The notes beneath the pieces are model-generated. The model saw only the letters and a list, made by a program, of their open reading frames with translations, did not search any database and was not told the origin of the DNA. From an uncultured Acidobacteriota bacterium (lineage in GTDB: Bacteria; Acidobacteriota; Blastocatellia; Pyrinomonadales; Pyrinomonadaceae), in NCBI GenBank assembly GCA_937871585.1, contig CALMPJ010000223.1:1-35691 (forward strand): a stretch of DNA of 35,691 nucleotides, read 5' to 3'. The position numbers and the translations under genes are program-made. Shown one piece after another: positions 1-6,582 of this stretch. Position 1 is the stretch's first letter. Every line of letters starts with the position of its first letter.

Positions 1-180
1 GACGATGAAACCAACAGTAGAGGCTTCGGCTGATTTGAGCGACAGCATTATGGAATTCGGGTTCTTGAGTTCGTCGATGTAATTCTGAGCGGTCCACGGG
101 CTCAGGCCGCAGGTTTCGCCGATCGCTATCAGATCGGCTATGTCGCGGGATGTTATCGGTTTAATACGAGTTTCCACCAT
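1..180 (-). CDS. rimI: RimI-like GNAT N-acetyltransferase, N-terminal fragment (gene runs off the left edge)
   Basis: The first 60 codons of a minus-strand gene starting with ATG at 180. The translation opens MVETRIKPITSRDIADLIAI and continues with a GLSPWTAQNYIDEL stretch. This matches the N-terminus of ribosomal-protein-alanine N-acetyltransferases, where an IRPMT..D strand precedes the conserved PW(S/T)...F..EL segment. It begins 4 bases after the tsaB stop, and tsaB-rimI is a common bacterial pair, which supports the call. RimI family members acetylate protein N-termini (S18 in E. coli). The acetyl-CoA binding motif lies outside the window, so another GNAT subfamily cannot be excluded. 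Confidence 0.75.
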   Translation of the reverse strand, partial: MVETRIKPITSRDIADLIAIGETCGLSPWTAQNYIDELKNPNSIMLSLKSAEASTVGFIV

Positions 181-184
181 AACT

Positions 185-817
185 TCAGGCTTTTGCGATC
201 AGCAGCGGTTCCACGTTGCGGCGAACTCGTTTGTCGAACGCCGCAATGGCTAAGGTTGCGGCCGGCGTTTGTTCTAACGATAAAACATTGCCTGCGAACG
301 AATCTAATAGTTCGTTATCAAAATGATCTTGGAAGACTGTGATATTCGAACAATTCGATTCAGAGAAGAGGTCTTCGATCTTTGCGGCGGATGGCTCGGT
401 GATATAAACGATCGCATCATCAGAGATTGCGAAAACTGCATAGTGAGCCATTCCGCGGCCCGCTGGAACGGCGACTAGGCAGGGTTCAATATCTGTACTA
501 GCAACAGCCATTGCTTCGAGCAAAGAGACCTGAATCGAGGCAATACCGAGCCCTGATGCAAAACCTAGAGCCGTAGCTATGCCGATCCTAATTCCGGTAA
601 AACTTCCGGGTCCGGCCGACACGACAATATTTGATATTGCAGATGGTGCAAGTGCGTTTGCCTTTAGAATCGAATCAATATCTGACAGAAGATCTTCGGC
701 CCGAGAGACGCCGCCGGAGCCACGTTCTTCAGCGACGATCTCCGTACCGTTAGACAGACAGCAACTTCCGCCCAAGACCGCAGATTCGATGGTAATAGTG
801 TATTGAATTGCGTTCAT
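185..817 (-). CDS. tsaB: TsaB, tRNA threonylcarbamoyladenosine biosynthesis scaffold subunit
   Basis: A 210-residue protein of the TsaB (YeaZ) family, the inactive Kae1/TsaD paralogue that pairs with TsaD and TsaE to transfer threonylcarbamoyl to A37 of ANN-decoding tRNAs. The diagnostic segment SAGPGSFTGIRIGIATALGF is present around residues 67-86, and the N-terminal ASKHA-like strand (ITIESAV...) is recognisable. Length is near the family norm of about 220-240. The ATG at 817 overlaps the TGA of the upstream nucleotidyltransferase gene in an ATGA arrangement, so translation is probably coupled. Its position at the end of a polysaccharide operon is unusual for a gene that is generally essential in bacteria. 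The C-terminus (RRNVEPLLIAKA) resembles the family's usual VEPLYLR-type ending. Confidence 0.9.
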   Translation of the reverse strand: MNAIQYTITIESAVLGGSCCLSNGTEIVAEERGSGGVSRAEDLLSDIDSILKANALAPSAISNIVVSAGPGSFTGIRIGIATALGFASGLGIASIQVSLLEAMAVASTDIEPCLVAVPAGRGMAHYAVFAISDDAIVYITEPSAAKIEDLFSESNCSNITVFQDHFDNELLDSFAGNVLSLEQTPAATLAIAAFDKRVRRNVEPLLIAKA

Positions 818-1695
818 CTTGAGAAATAGGATTTAAACTTGCCCAACGATGGGCCAAGCCGCTTTAGGATCGAGCCGATCTGAAAATGAAACCTGAATCG
901 CGAATCAAGACTTCCCTCGACGTCAAGCGTTGCGGTTATCGGATTCGGCGGCAGACGTTTTCGTAATTGTCGAAAAAACAATGCCGGCTGTCCAACGAAT
1001 TGTTGGATCGGGGCCAATCGCAGACCGCTCGCCCATTCGCGTTCCACTGCTCGGATCAACCAAGTAGGTACATTCCTCGCCTCATCTGCAAATGGAAGGT
1101 CATCGATCGGAAGTTGCAAGTAGTGATGCGCCAGACCTATAGTGCAAATCACCCAACCGCGCCGATTGGCACTTACTTCGTCGAGGCACCGCGACCAATC
1201 GAACGTTTCTGAACGGCGATCAACGGCATAGTAGATATCCCATAACCGTTCGCGGAACCAGCCGCCGTCGATAAGCCAATGGACACAAAGTAATCTGAGG
1301 TGATCCTCTGCGGAAGGTATTCTTATCTTAAGGCCGCCCAATTCTATAACTTGTGATCGGTCAAAAAGTACATTCCAATCAACCTTGTCGAGATGTTTGA
1401 ACTCGCGATGAATGTCGAGCGTGGTTCCCTTATATTCGTCGCTCTGCGCGAGTGCAAACGCCTTCTCAAAATCAGTCTTGGAAAATGCGAGGTCGATATC
1501 TGTTGAAACGCGAACTTTCCCTTCGGGATAATTGAGACCTGCGGCTATTCCTTTGAAAAGTATTGGTTCGAGACCGTGCAAACGGAAAAAATCGAACGCT
1601 GCGGCAACCGATCGCTGCTCGACGGCGCGTTGCAGAATGAACCACTTTCTAGATTCGTCGTCAATCTCATTACTAAGTGGACTATCGAAGGACAC
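814..1695 (-). CDS. Nucleotidyltransferase-fold protein (NTP_transf_5 type)
   Basis: A 293-residue protein of the uncharacterised nucleotidyltransferase type. The N-terminal part has the family pattern: ILFKGIAAGLNYP (residues 45-57, with K48-G49), then R62 and the acidic DID triad at 66-68, which would bind the metal of a pol-beta-like active site. A helical C-terminal half contains an HWLIDGGWFRERLWDIY segment. The start is GTG at 1695; no clear Shine-Dalgarno sequence precedes it and no ATG lies near. Related proteins accompany HPr-kinase-like and PqqD genes in kinase-type lasso-peptide loci and in some exopolysaccharide loci, exactly the neighbours here. The substrate is unknown: nucleotidylation or phosphorylation of the neighbouring small Cys-rich protein is possible but unproven. 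A strong terminator lies upstream, so this gene and tsaB depend on read-through or a separate promoter. Confidence 0.75.
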   Translation of the reverse strand: MSFDSPLSNEIDDESRKWFILQRAVEQRSVAAAFDFFRLHGLEPILFKGIAAGLNYPEGKVRVSTDIDLAFSKTDFEKAFALAQSDEYKGTTLDIHREFKHLDKVDWNVLFDRSQVIELGGLKIRIPSAEDHLRLLCVHWLIDGGWFRERLWDIYYAVDRRSETFDWSRCLDEVSANRRGWVICTIGLAHHYLQLPIDDLPFADEARNVPTWLIRAVEREWASGLRLAPIQQFVGQPALFFRQLRKRLPPNPITATLDVEGSLDSRFRFHFQIGSILKRLGPSLGKFKSYFSR

Positions 1696-1743
1696 GATGA
1701 AAGATTAACAAACTGTGTATGAATGTCTATTGGAACGCAAATG

Positions 1744-1769
1744 AAAAAGAGCGGCTTGAACTGCCGCTC
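1744..1769 (-). terminator. Intrinsic terminator after the PqqD-Tat-Cys gene
   Basis: On the minus strand, GAGCGGC (1769-1763), a 7-nt loop, then GCCGCTC (1755-1749) form a perfect 7-bp GC-rich stem. It is followed immediately by TTTTT (1748-1744). It lies 24 bases past the TAG of the small Cys-rich gene and 54 bases before the GTG of the nucleotidyltransferase gene. This is a standard Rho-independent form. It would end or attenuate transcription before the nucleotidyltransferase, tsaB and rimI. The remaining gap (1696-1743) holds no promoter I could call with confidence. Confidence 0.8.
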
Positions 1770-1793
1770 CTTGAAATCGAGTTGATATTTGAA

Positions 1794-2282
1794 CTACGGA
1801 GCACAAACGCCGCCCGGGTTACAGTTTGCTGTGTTTGGGCACGGAGTAAGTGCAGCACACGGAGCAGGATTTCCCGCCGGGCAGGCACATGAGCCAGCGG
1901 CCATTGCGCTCTGCGGAGTTACAAGCGATGCAACAACAGGAAGGGCAACAAGCGATGCTAGACCGATCTTTTTCAATACTTCACGGCGAGATTGGCCAGC
2001 AAAAGGCTTTGTCACGCCAGAAGTTAAGAGGCCGTTCTCATTGAGTTGGTCGATCGCGAGCCATACAAAATCTTCTGAGACTTTGCCCTTCGAGTTCTTT
2101 TCAAACTCTTTGACAATGTCGGCAACCGAATTTGTGCCGTCGCATGAACGCCAGACAAAGGCAGCTGAGTCATTAAGACAGTGGGCCTTGTTAGAATCAA
2201 GGTCATAAACGAGGACTTCATTGTCCATTTCCTGAACGACTAGGCCGTTGTCACGAGCGATGGGATTTTGTGCGTTGTTCAT
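1794..2282 (-). CDS. PqqD-domain protein fused to a Tat-like signal and a six-cysteine tail (candidate modified secreted peptide)
   Basis: A 162-residue three-part protein. Residues about 8-92 form a PqqD-like (RiPP recognition) domain, shown by NKAHCLNDSAAFVWRSCDG followed by the ADIVKEF helix and a C-terminal winged-helix-like part. Residues 98-128 form a Tat-like export signal: SRREVLKK, a hydrophobic run at 106-121 and an SAMA|AG cleavage-like site. Residues 129-162 form a Gly/Pro/Ala-rich tail with cysteines at 132, 134, 142, 148, 154 and 160, the last four exactly six residues apart. The start is ATG at 2282, chosen because GGAGG lies 5 bases upstream; a TTG at 2294 would swallow that ribosome site. 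It lies between an HPr-kinase-like gene and a nucleotidyltransferase gene and ends at an intrinsic terminator. It could be a peptide substrate carrying its own recognition domain, or a chaperone with a membrane anchor. Confidence 0.8.
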   Translation of the reverse strand: MNNAQNPIARDNGLVVQEMDNEVLVYDLDSNKAHCLNDSAAFVWRSCDGTNSVADIVKEFEKNSKGKVSEDFVWLAIDQLNENGLLTSGVTKPFAGQSRREVLKKIGLASLVALPVVASLVTPQSAMAAGSCACPAGNPAPCAALTPCPNTANCNPGGVCAP

Positions 2283-2284
2283 TA

Positions 2285-2292
2285 TCTCCTCC
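2285..2292 (-). promoter_or_regulatory. Strong ribosome binding site deciding the start of the PqqD-Tat-Cys gene
   Basis: GGAGGAGA on the minus strand, with its GGAGG core 5 bases from the ATG at 2282. It is among the best Shine-Dalgarno matches in the operon, whereas the preceding and following genes have weak or no matches. This suggests higher translation of the small protein. Confidence 0.75.
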
Positions 2293-2338
2293 AAAAATGC
2301 AAAGTGGAAACCACCAATGTAGACCGTTAAAGTTTACC

Positions 2339-3139
2339 TTACAAATCTATTTTGTCAATAAGATCTATGATCTTATTTGCAACTTTTTCTGATTGACCTC
2401 TATTACTCTTGAAGACGTTAGCACGGTCACACACTTTATTCAAGAGCAAAAGTGTGAACTTTGGGTTACTTCGCAAAGAAATCGCGAACGGCATCAGATG
2501 CATAAGAGCTTCACCTGCGGTTAGTTTTGCCGGTCGAAAACGTGAGTTTCGAACGTATTGCAATAGGAAAACGAGATCGACGGGCACAGCGTGCCGACCC
2601 AATGTACCGCCAAGCGATTCTGCCGGAGTGTCATGCCTGAGAGAAAAGTCAGTCTTATGCCTAATTGATAATGGACGGACAAAGGGATGGACATCACCGT
2701 TCTCGTCGATGATCGCGTACTCGTCTGAATAGTAGGTAGCTCCTCGCTTCACAAATTCCGCAACCATTGTGGTCTTACCTGAATAGCTGTCGCCCGGAAA
2801 CAAGATCGTCTGTCCTTTCCAAACTACAACACCGCAGTGGATGAAAACCTTGTCCACCGCAAATTCAGCAACAACAAGCCGAACGCAAGTGTCGAAAAAG
2901 TGAGCGAGCTTTGGCCATGGTGTTACACCGTGGTCGTCACTACCTAACTTGAAGTGAATGCCGTTCTTAACCTTGCGTAATGTGAGTTTGTGTTGAGTTT
3001 CGTAGGCTTCGATCTCGACAACATTTCCGAGAAGGGCGTGACTCGCTACTTCCGAAGCCTCAGCGAGAATAGCTCGGTCGTTCGAAAGAATCGAAAATTC
3101 CACGCCGTAAGATCTAAATGTCGCGCGATATTCCGCCAT
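2339..3139 (-). CDS. HPr kinase-like P-loop protein (HprK-related)
   Basis: A 266-residue protein with the C-terminal catalytic half of HPr kinase-type enzymes. HCGVVVWKGQTILFPGDSYS runs into a Walker A of G-D-S-Y-S-G-K-T (116-123). YYSDEYAII (137-144) provides the Walker B-like acidic residues D139/E140, and a VRPLSIR strand follows. The N-terminal regulatory domain and the conserved HPr/Ser-binding C-terminal signature of true HprK are not recognisable, and there are no PTS genes nearby. Such stand-alone kinases phosphorylate precursor peptides in paeninodin-type lasso-peptide clusters, and others accompany PqqD proteins. The ATG at 3139 abuts the TAG of the upstream glycosyltransferase gene, so it is in the same operon. 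The likely partner is the small Cys-rich protein encoded next; a sugar substrate is the alternative. Confidence 0.8.
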   Translation of the reverse strand: MAEYRATFRSYGVEFSILSNDRAILAEASEVASHALLGNVVEIEAYETQHKLTLRKVKNGIHFKLGSDDHGVTPWPKLAHFFDTCVRLVVAEFAVDKVFIHCGVVVWKGQTILFPGDSYSGKTTMVAEFVKRGATYYSDEYAIIDENGDVHPFVRPLSIRHKTDFSLRHDTPAESLGGTLGRHAVPVDLVFLLQYVRNSRFRPAKLTAGEALMHLMPFAISLRSNPKFTLLLLNKVCDRANVFKSNRGQSEKVANKIIDLIDKIDL

Positions 3140-4174
3140 CTAGACCGTGTCTCCGAATCGCTTTGAAAGATAAAACACTACCAATGGTGAAAGCAGTGTT
3201 ATTGACACAAGCATTATTCCCGCCCAATGCGGAACTTCCTCATTCAAGAAAATCATACCGAACGATGCACTGACCGCTGAAATCAAGCCGTAAATCATAG
3301 TAACGGTCGAATGCGACCAGCCGCCGATGACGAGGCGTTGATATAGATGCTCTCGATGGGCAGACCAGACCTTTTCACCGCGAAGCCCGCGACGAACAAG
3401 TGTAATGATCGAATCAAAAATGAACGGCCAGACCGCCAAGATGCCGATCGTCAGAAGCAAGCCGTTGCGGCTCGAATTAGCCTTGTACGAAATGATCGGC
3501 AACACTGCGAACGAAAATCCCAGGAACGAACTACCGGCATCGCCCATGAAGATCTTCGCGGGTTGCCAGTTCAATATAAGGAATCCAAGAGCGGCTGCCG
3601 CGAGACTGCCGCCGAGCAACATTGCCGGTGAGGCGCTGAATAATACGCCGACAAAGAACCAGCATATTCCAGCGATCACTGCCTGTAGTCCCGCAATGCC
3701 GTCGATGCCGTCCATGAAATTATAGGCATTTAGAAAATAGACGATAAAACCAGTCGTAAGGATCAGCGACGCAAAGTGAGGTATCGCAAAGTCACCAACG
3801 AATGGAATGGCAACACCGGCGAAAGGCTCGGACACAGCCACAAAGATCGCCGCCGCCGCGATCTGACCGATCAGCCGCCAAAGAAACCACACATTATATA
3901 TGTCATCGAGCAGGCCGATCACGATAATGATCAAAGCGGAAACAATGTAGGCATACGAAATTGGAGCGTCCGAAACGATCGAAAGTGCGACAAACGCGGC
4001 AATTGCCACGAGCGCCATCACGAGACCGCCGCCGCGTGGTGTTGGTACTTCGTGCGAACTTCGCTCGTTGGGATGATCGAGCAGGCCGCGTTTTAGCGTG
4101 AACGAGCGATACCACCAGACGCCGAGGAGTGAAACAACGAAAGCTGTGGCTAATACAACTCCTATCGTCAGCAT
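3140..4174 (-). CDS. WecA/WbpL-type polyprenyl-phosphate sugar-1-phosphate transferase (MraY/GT4-like family)
   Basis: A 344-residue polytopic membrane protein (about 10-11 hydrophobic segments) of the WecA/MraY superfamily. Key cytoplasmic-loop motifs are all present: DHPNERSSHEVPTPRGGG (33-50), LLDDIYN with the DD pair at 90-91, NAYNFMDGIDG (149-159), KIFMGDAGSSFLGF, and a HREHLYQRL motif. The family transfers a HexNAc-1-phosphate from a UDP sugar to undecaprenyl phosphate, starting the lipid-linked repeat unit. The motif set and length are closest to the WbpL/WecA branch rather than MraY. It overlaps the upstream GT4 by 7 bases. In this operon it is the only visible initiating enzyme; its donor may be the UDP-2-acetamido-2,6-dideoxy sugar made by the three enzymes upstream, or UDP-GlcNAc. 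Confidence 0.9.
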   Translation of the reverse strand: MLTIGVVLATAFVVSLLGVWWYRSFTLKRGLLDHPNERSSHEVPTPRGGGLVMALVAIAAFVALSIVSDAPISYAYIVSALIIIVIGLLDDIYNVWFLWRLIGQIAAAAIFVAVSEPFAGVAIPFVGDFAIPHFASLILTTGFIVYFLNAYNFMDGIDGIAGLQAVIAGICWFFVGVLFSASPAMLLGGSLAAAALGFLILNWQPAKIFMGDAGSSFLGFSFAVLPIISYKANSSRNGLLLTIGILAVWPFIFDSIITLVRRGLRGEKVWSAHREHLYQRLVIGGWSHSTVTMIYGLISAVSASFGMIFLNEEVPHWAGIMLVSITLLSPLVVFYLSKRFGDTV

Positions 4175-5400
4175 TTGGATAACACCTCCAAATATTTGGC
4201 GGATGCAGTTTCTTGCGAGTAGCGTTCGAGAGCACTTTGGCGGGCACGTTGTCCCATTTCAGGAAGCTCGGACTTGCGATCTACGATCTCGAGAGCGGTT
4301 TTGGTAAATAATTCAGCGTTTCCCGGTTCAATGTGCCAGCCAACATTGTCATCTTCGATCACAAACGCCAATTCGCTTTCATCATCAGTCAGTGAAAGCA
4401 TCGGCTTCCCTGCCGCGAGAATGTTATATGTCCGGCTCGGCATCGAAACGCCGCGCATCTTGCGGACGAGCGAAACTAAGGCGACGTCGCATGCGTTCAG
4501 AAATGTGATCTGTTCGCTGCGCGGTTTTGGATCAAGCAGCGTAACGTTCGATAGCGAACGCTCGGCGACCTGTTTTTCGAGCCACGGCCGTTTTACGCCG
4601 GCTCCGAGAAATATGAAGTGGATCTTATCGTCAGACAATAATTGCTCTGCCGATTCGACAATTGTCTCAACGTCGTTTGGATAGCCTAGATTTCCGGCAT
4701 AGAGAAACACAAACTTTTCTCTCAAGCCAAGCTCCGCGAGCAAAGTGTTCGTATTGCGATCTCGCGGCTCGACGGTTTCTAGTTCTGCCCAATTCGGAAT
4801 GACCTCGATCGGAACATCGAGGCCCGCAGTCTTTCGTTCAAGCAAAACCTTCATATCGCGGCCGACAGCGATCAGGCGAGCTGAGTGTTTATAGAGCCAC
4901 CGGTTGGCAAAGCTCATTACTTTTGAAAGCAGCGAGTTCTCAGAAGACTTCCCTACCGCGAATAATATTTCAGGATAATTGTCGTGAATGAGCGGCACAT
5001 GGTTTGCGCCGCGAAGCAATGCCGCAGTCGCGGTGACGAACGGTAGCGAAGGCGGCGTTGTCACGACAAGAACGATATCGTTGCGTTTGAACTTGAACAG
5101 AGCCTTGAAAAACGTCGAGATGCCCAGCGTGATCATATTGATGAGTTTGAAAACGATCACATTTTTATTGAGCGTGGTACCGGCGGCCCGATAGATATTG
5201 ACGTCTTTGTGACGTTCGAACGAAGGTGCTTTTGTGCCGCGAGCCGAGTAGTTAGGCTGCCCGCAAATGACATTCACATCGAAATGCTGTGCCATATCTT
5301 CGGCAGTGCGCGTGAGGTAGTAGCCGGTCGAGGTCTCTTCCGGATAATAAAGCTCGGTGACGACCCAAAGCCGTTTCTTGTTACCCTCGGTCGCAGTCAT
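4168..5400 (-). CDS. GT4 glycosyltransferase, WbuB-like
   Basis: A 410-residue GT-B fold enzyme. The N-terminal domain opens with KRLWVVTELYYPEETSTGYY, typical of the WbuB-type subfamily of GT4. The C-terminal nucleotide-binding domain has FLYAGNLGYPNDVETIVESA, FLGAGVKRPWLEKQV and a MPSRTYNILAAGKPML segment. Members of this subfamily commonly add L-FucNAc or a related 6-deoxy amino sugar to the lipid-linked acceptor, and their genes lie beside UDP-L-FucNAc/QuiNAc biosynthesis genes, as here. The ATG at 5400 overlaps the upstream stop by 4 bases, so translation is likely coupled. It acts at the cytoplasmic face of the membrane. The specific sugar is inferred from neighbours only. Confidence 0.88.
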   Translation of the reverse strand: MTATEGNKKRLWVVTELYYPEETSTGYYLTRTAEDMAQHFDVNVICGQPNYSARGTKAPSFERHKDVNIYRAAGTTLNKNVIVFKLINMITLGISTFFKALFKFKRNDIVLVVTTPPSLPFVTATAALLRGANHVPLIHDNYPEILFAVGKSSENSLLSKVMSFANRWLYKHSARLIAVGRDMKVLLERKTAGLDVPIEVIPNWAELETVEPRDRNTNTLLAELGLREKFVFLYAGNLGYPNDVETIVESAEQLLSDDKIHFIFLGAGVKRPWLEKQVAERSLSNVTLLDPKPRSEQITFLNACDVALVSLVRKMRGVSMPSRTYNILAAGKPMLSLTDDESELAFVIEDDNVGWHIEPGNAELFTKTALEIVDRKSELPEMGQRARQSALERYSQETASAKYLEVLSKC

Positions 5401-6569
5401 TTCACACTATTCAAGGCGGCAGTCAGAACGTTTGCCGTGGCCTCTTCGTGACGAGTGTCGGAAAGCCATCCAGTCGCTAAGGCACGAGCTGACGATGCCA
5501 TCGCAAGATAATCATCATTATCCATTTCGACGCATTTTGATAGAGTCGCGAGCCAACGCTCTCGGTCTCCCAACGGAATTGCCCAACCTGCATTTTTCTC
5601 TTCGACCGAACTCCAAACTGTCTGATCGCTAGTGATTATCGGCGTTCCGGCGGCCATGCTTTCGACAAAGACGTAACCAAAATTCTCGTTTAGTGTCGGT
5701 AACACAAAGAAATGACTTTCCCGCATCAATTCAAGACCGTGCGAGTAGTTTACCGTGCCGACGATGCTGGCTCTAACGTTGTTTGGCAGCTTCGCGATCA
5801 AGTCTGCACACTCGTTCCAGTAAGCTTCGTCCTCATTCGGGCCGACGATGTCGAGGTTAACAACACCTTTGTCGAATGTAGTAAGGAGTTCGAGCAGATA
5901 CTTGAGATTCTTCTTTGGGACGATACGCGATAGGAATATCAATCGTACTTTGTCGCTTTCTTTTGGCGGTTTCTGCGAGAGATCGAAGTTGGGCAGTATG
6001 TGTTTAGGCGTCAGATCGGGAGCGATCATCGGTTGGAGATCGCGACCGAATGCGTTGTGTATCTCAGTTACTTCGAGAGCGGTCGTTGCTTTCCAGATCA
6101 AGCCCTTGTATAGGCCGCGAGCCTTAGCAAGTGTAAGATAGACCGTTTTCTTGAACCATTTACTCTTTAACGCTCCAACACTTAGTTCTCCGCATGGTGC
6201 TATCACCGATGGAGTATCGCGGACGAGGCCGGCACGTCGGGCAAATAAATACTTAACAACTGGCGTGCTGAAGACGGAGTTCATGAACACGCAATCAGGT
6301 TGGACTTCATTGAATAACTCGGAAATGCGTTTAGGAGTCAACTCCGCGGCGTCCGCGTAATAGACCGATGCGTTGAATGTTTCGTTCCACTCGTTTGTGC
6401 GAACCGAATCGTATGGAGTTGTGTCGCCGGGGCTGTCGTAGTTTCGTGTGATGATGAAGAATTTGTAGCGATCAAAGAATCGCTCGACGAGGTTCGCGAC
6501 CGTCCACATTCCGCCGCCGCTCTTAACGCTCGGAAGGTAAAAGTCGCAGAATACGAGTATCTTCTTCAT
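5397..6569 (-). CDS. GT4 family glycosyltransferase
   Basis: A 390-residue GT-B glycosyltransferase. The N-terminus MKKILVFCDFYLPSVKSGG has the usual glycine-rich acceptor-side loop. The C-terminal half has VRLIFLSRIVPKKNLKYLLE, LDIVGPNEDEAYW, FVLPTLNENFGYVFVESMAA and GTPIITSD, the standard GT4 donor-site block with the E-x7-E pattern (NENFGYVFVE). It adds one sugar of the repeat unit from an NDP donor. Thirteen bases separate it from the epimerase gene upstream, and it overlaps the next gene by 4 bases. Donor and acceptor cannot be told from the sequence. Confidence 0.88.
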   Translation of the reverse strand: MKKILVFCDFYLPSVKSGGGMWTVANLVERFFDRYKFFIITRNYDSPGDTTPYDSVRTNEWNETFNASVYYADAAELTPKRISELFNEVQPDCVFMNSVFSTPVVKYLFARRAGLVRDTPSVIAPCGELSVGALKSKWFKKTVYLTLAKARGLYKGLIWKATTALEVTEIHNAFGRDLQPMIAPDLTPKHILPNFDLSQKPPKESDKVRLIFLSRIVPKKNLKYLLELLTTFDKGVVNLDIVGPNEDEAYWNECADLIAKLPNNVRASIVGTVNYSHGLELMRESHFFVLPTLNENFGYVFVESMAAGTPIITSDQTVWSSVEEKNAGWAIPLGDRERWLATLSKCVEMDNDDYLAMASSARALATGWLSDTRHEEATANVLTAALNSVK

Positions 6570-6582
6570 CGAAGCAAGCGGT

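Noticed and set aside
2283..2294. TTG at 2294 as an upstream start adding four residues to the PqqD-Tat-Cys protein
   Set aside because: The added codons are the GGAGGAG ribosome site itself; the ATG at 2282 has ideal spacing.
814..3139. A lasso-peptide gene cluster
   Set aside because: No asparagine-synthetase-like cyclase, no transglutaminase-like B2 leader peptidase, and no ABC exporter gene; only the tailoring-type genes are present.
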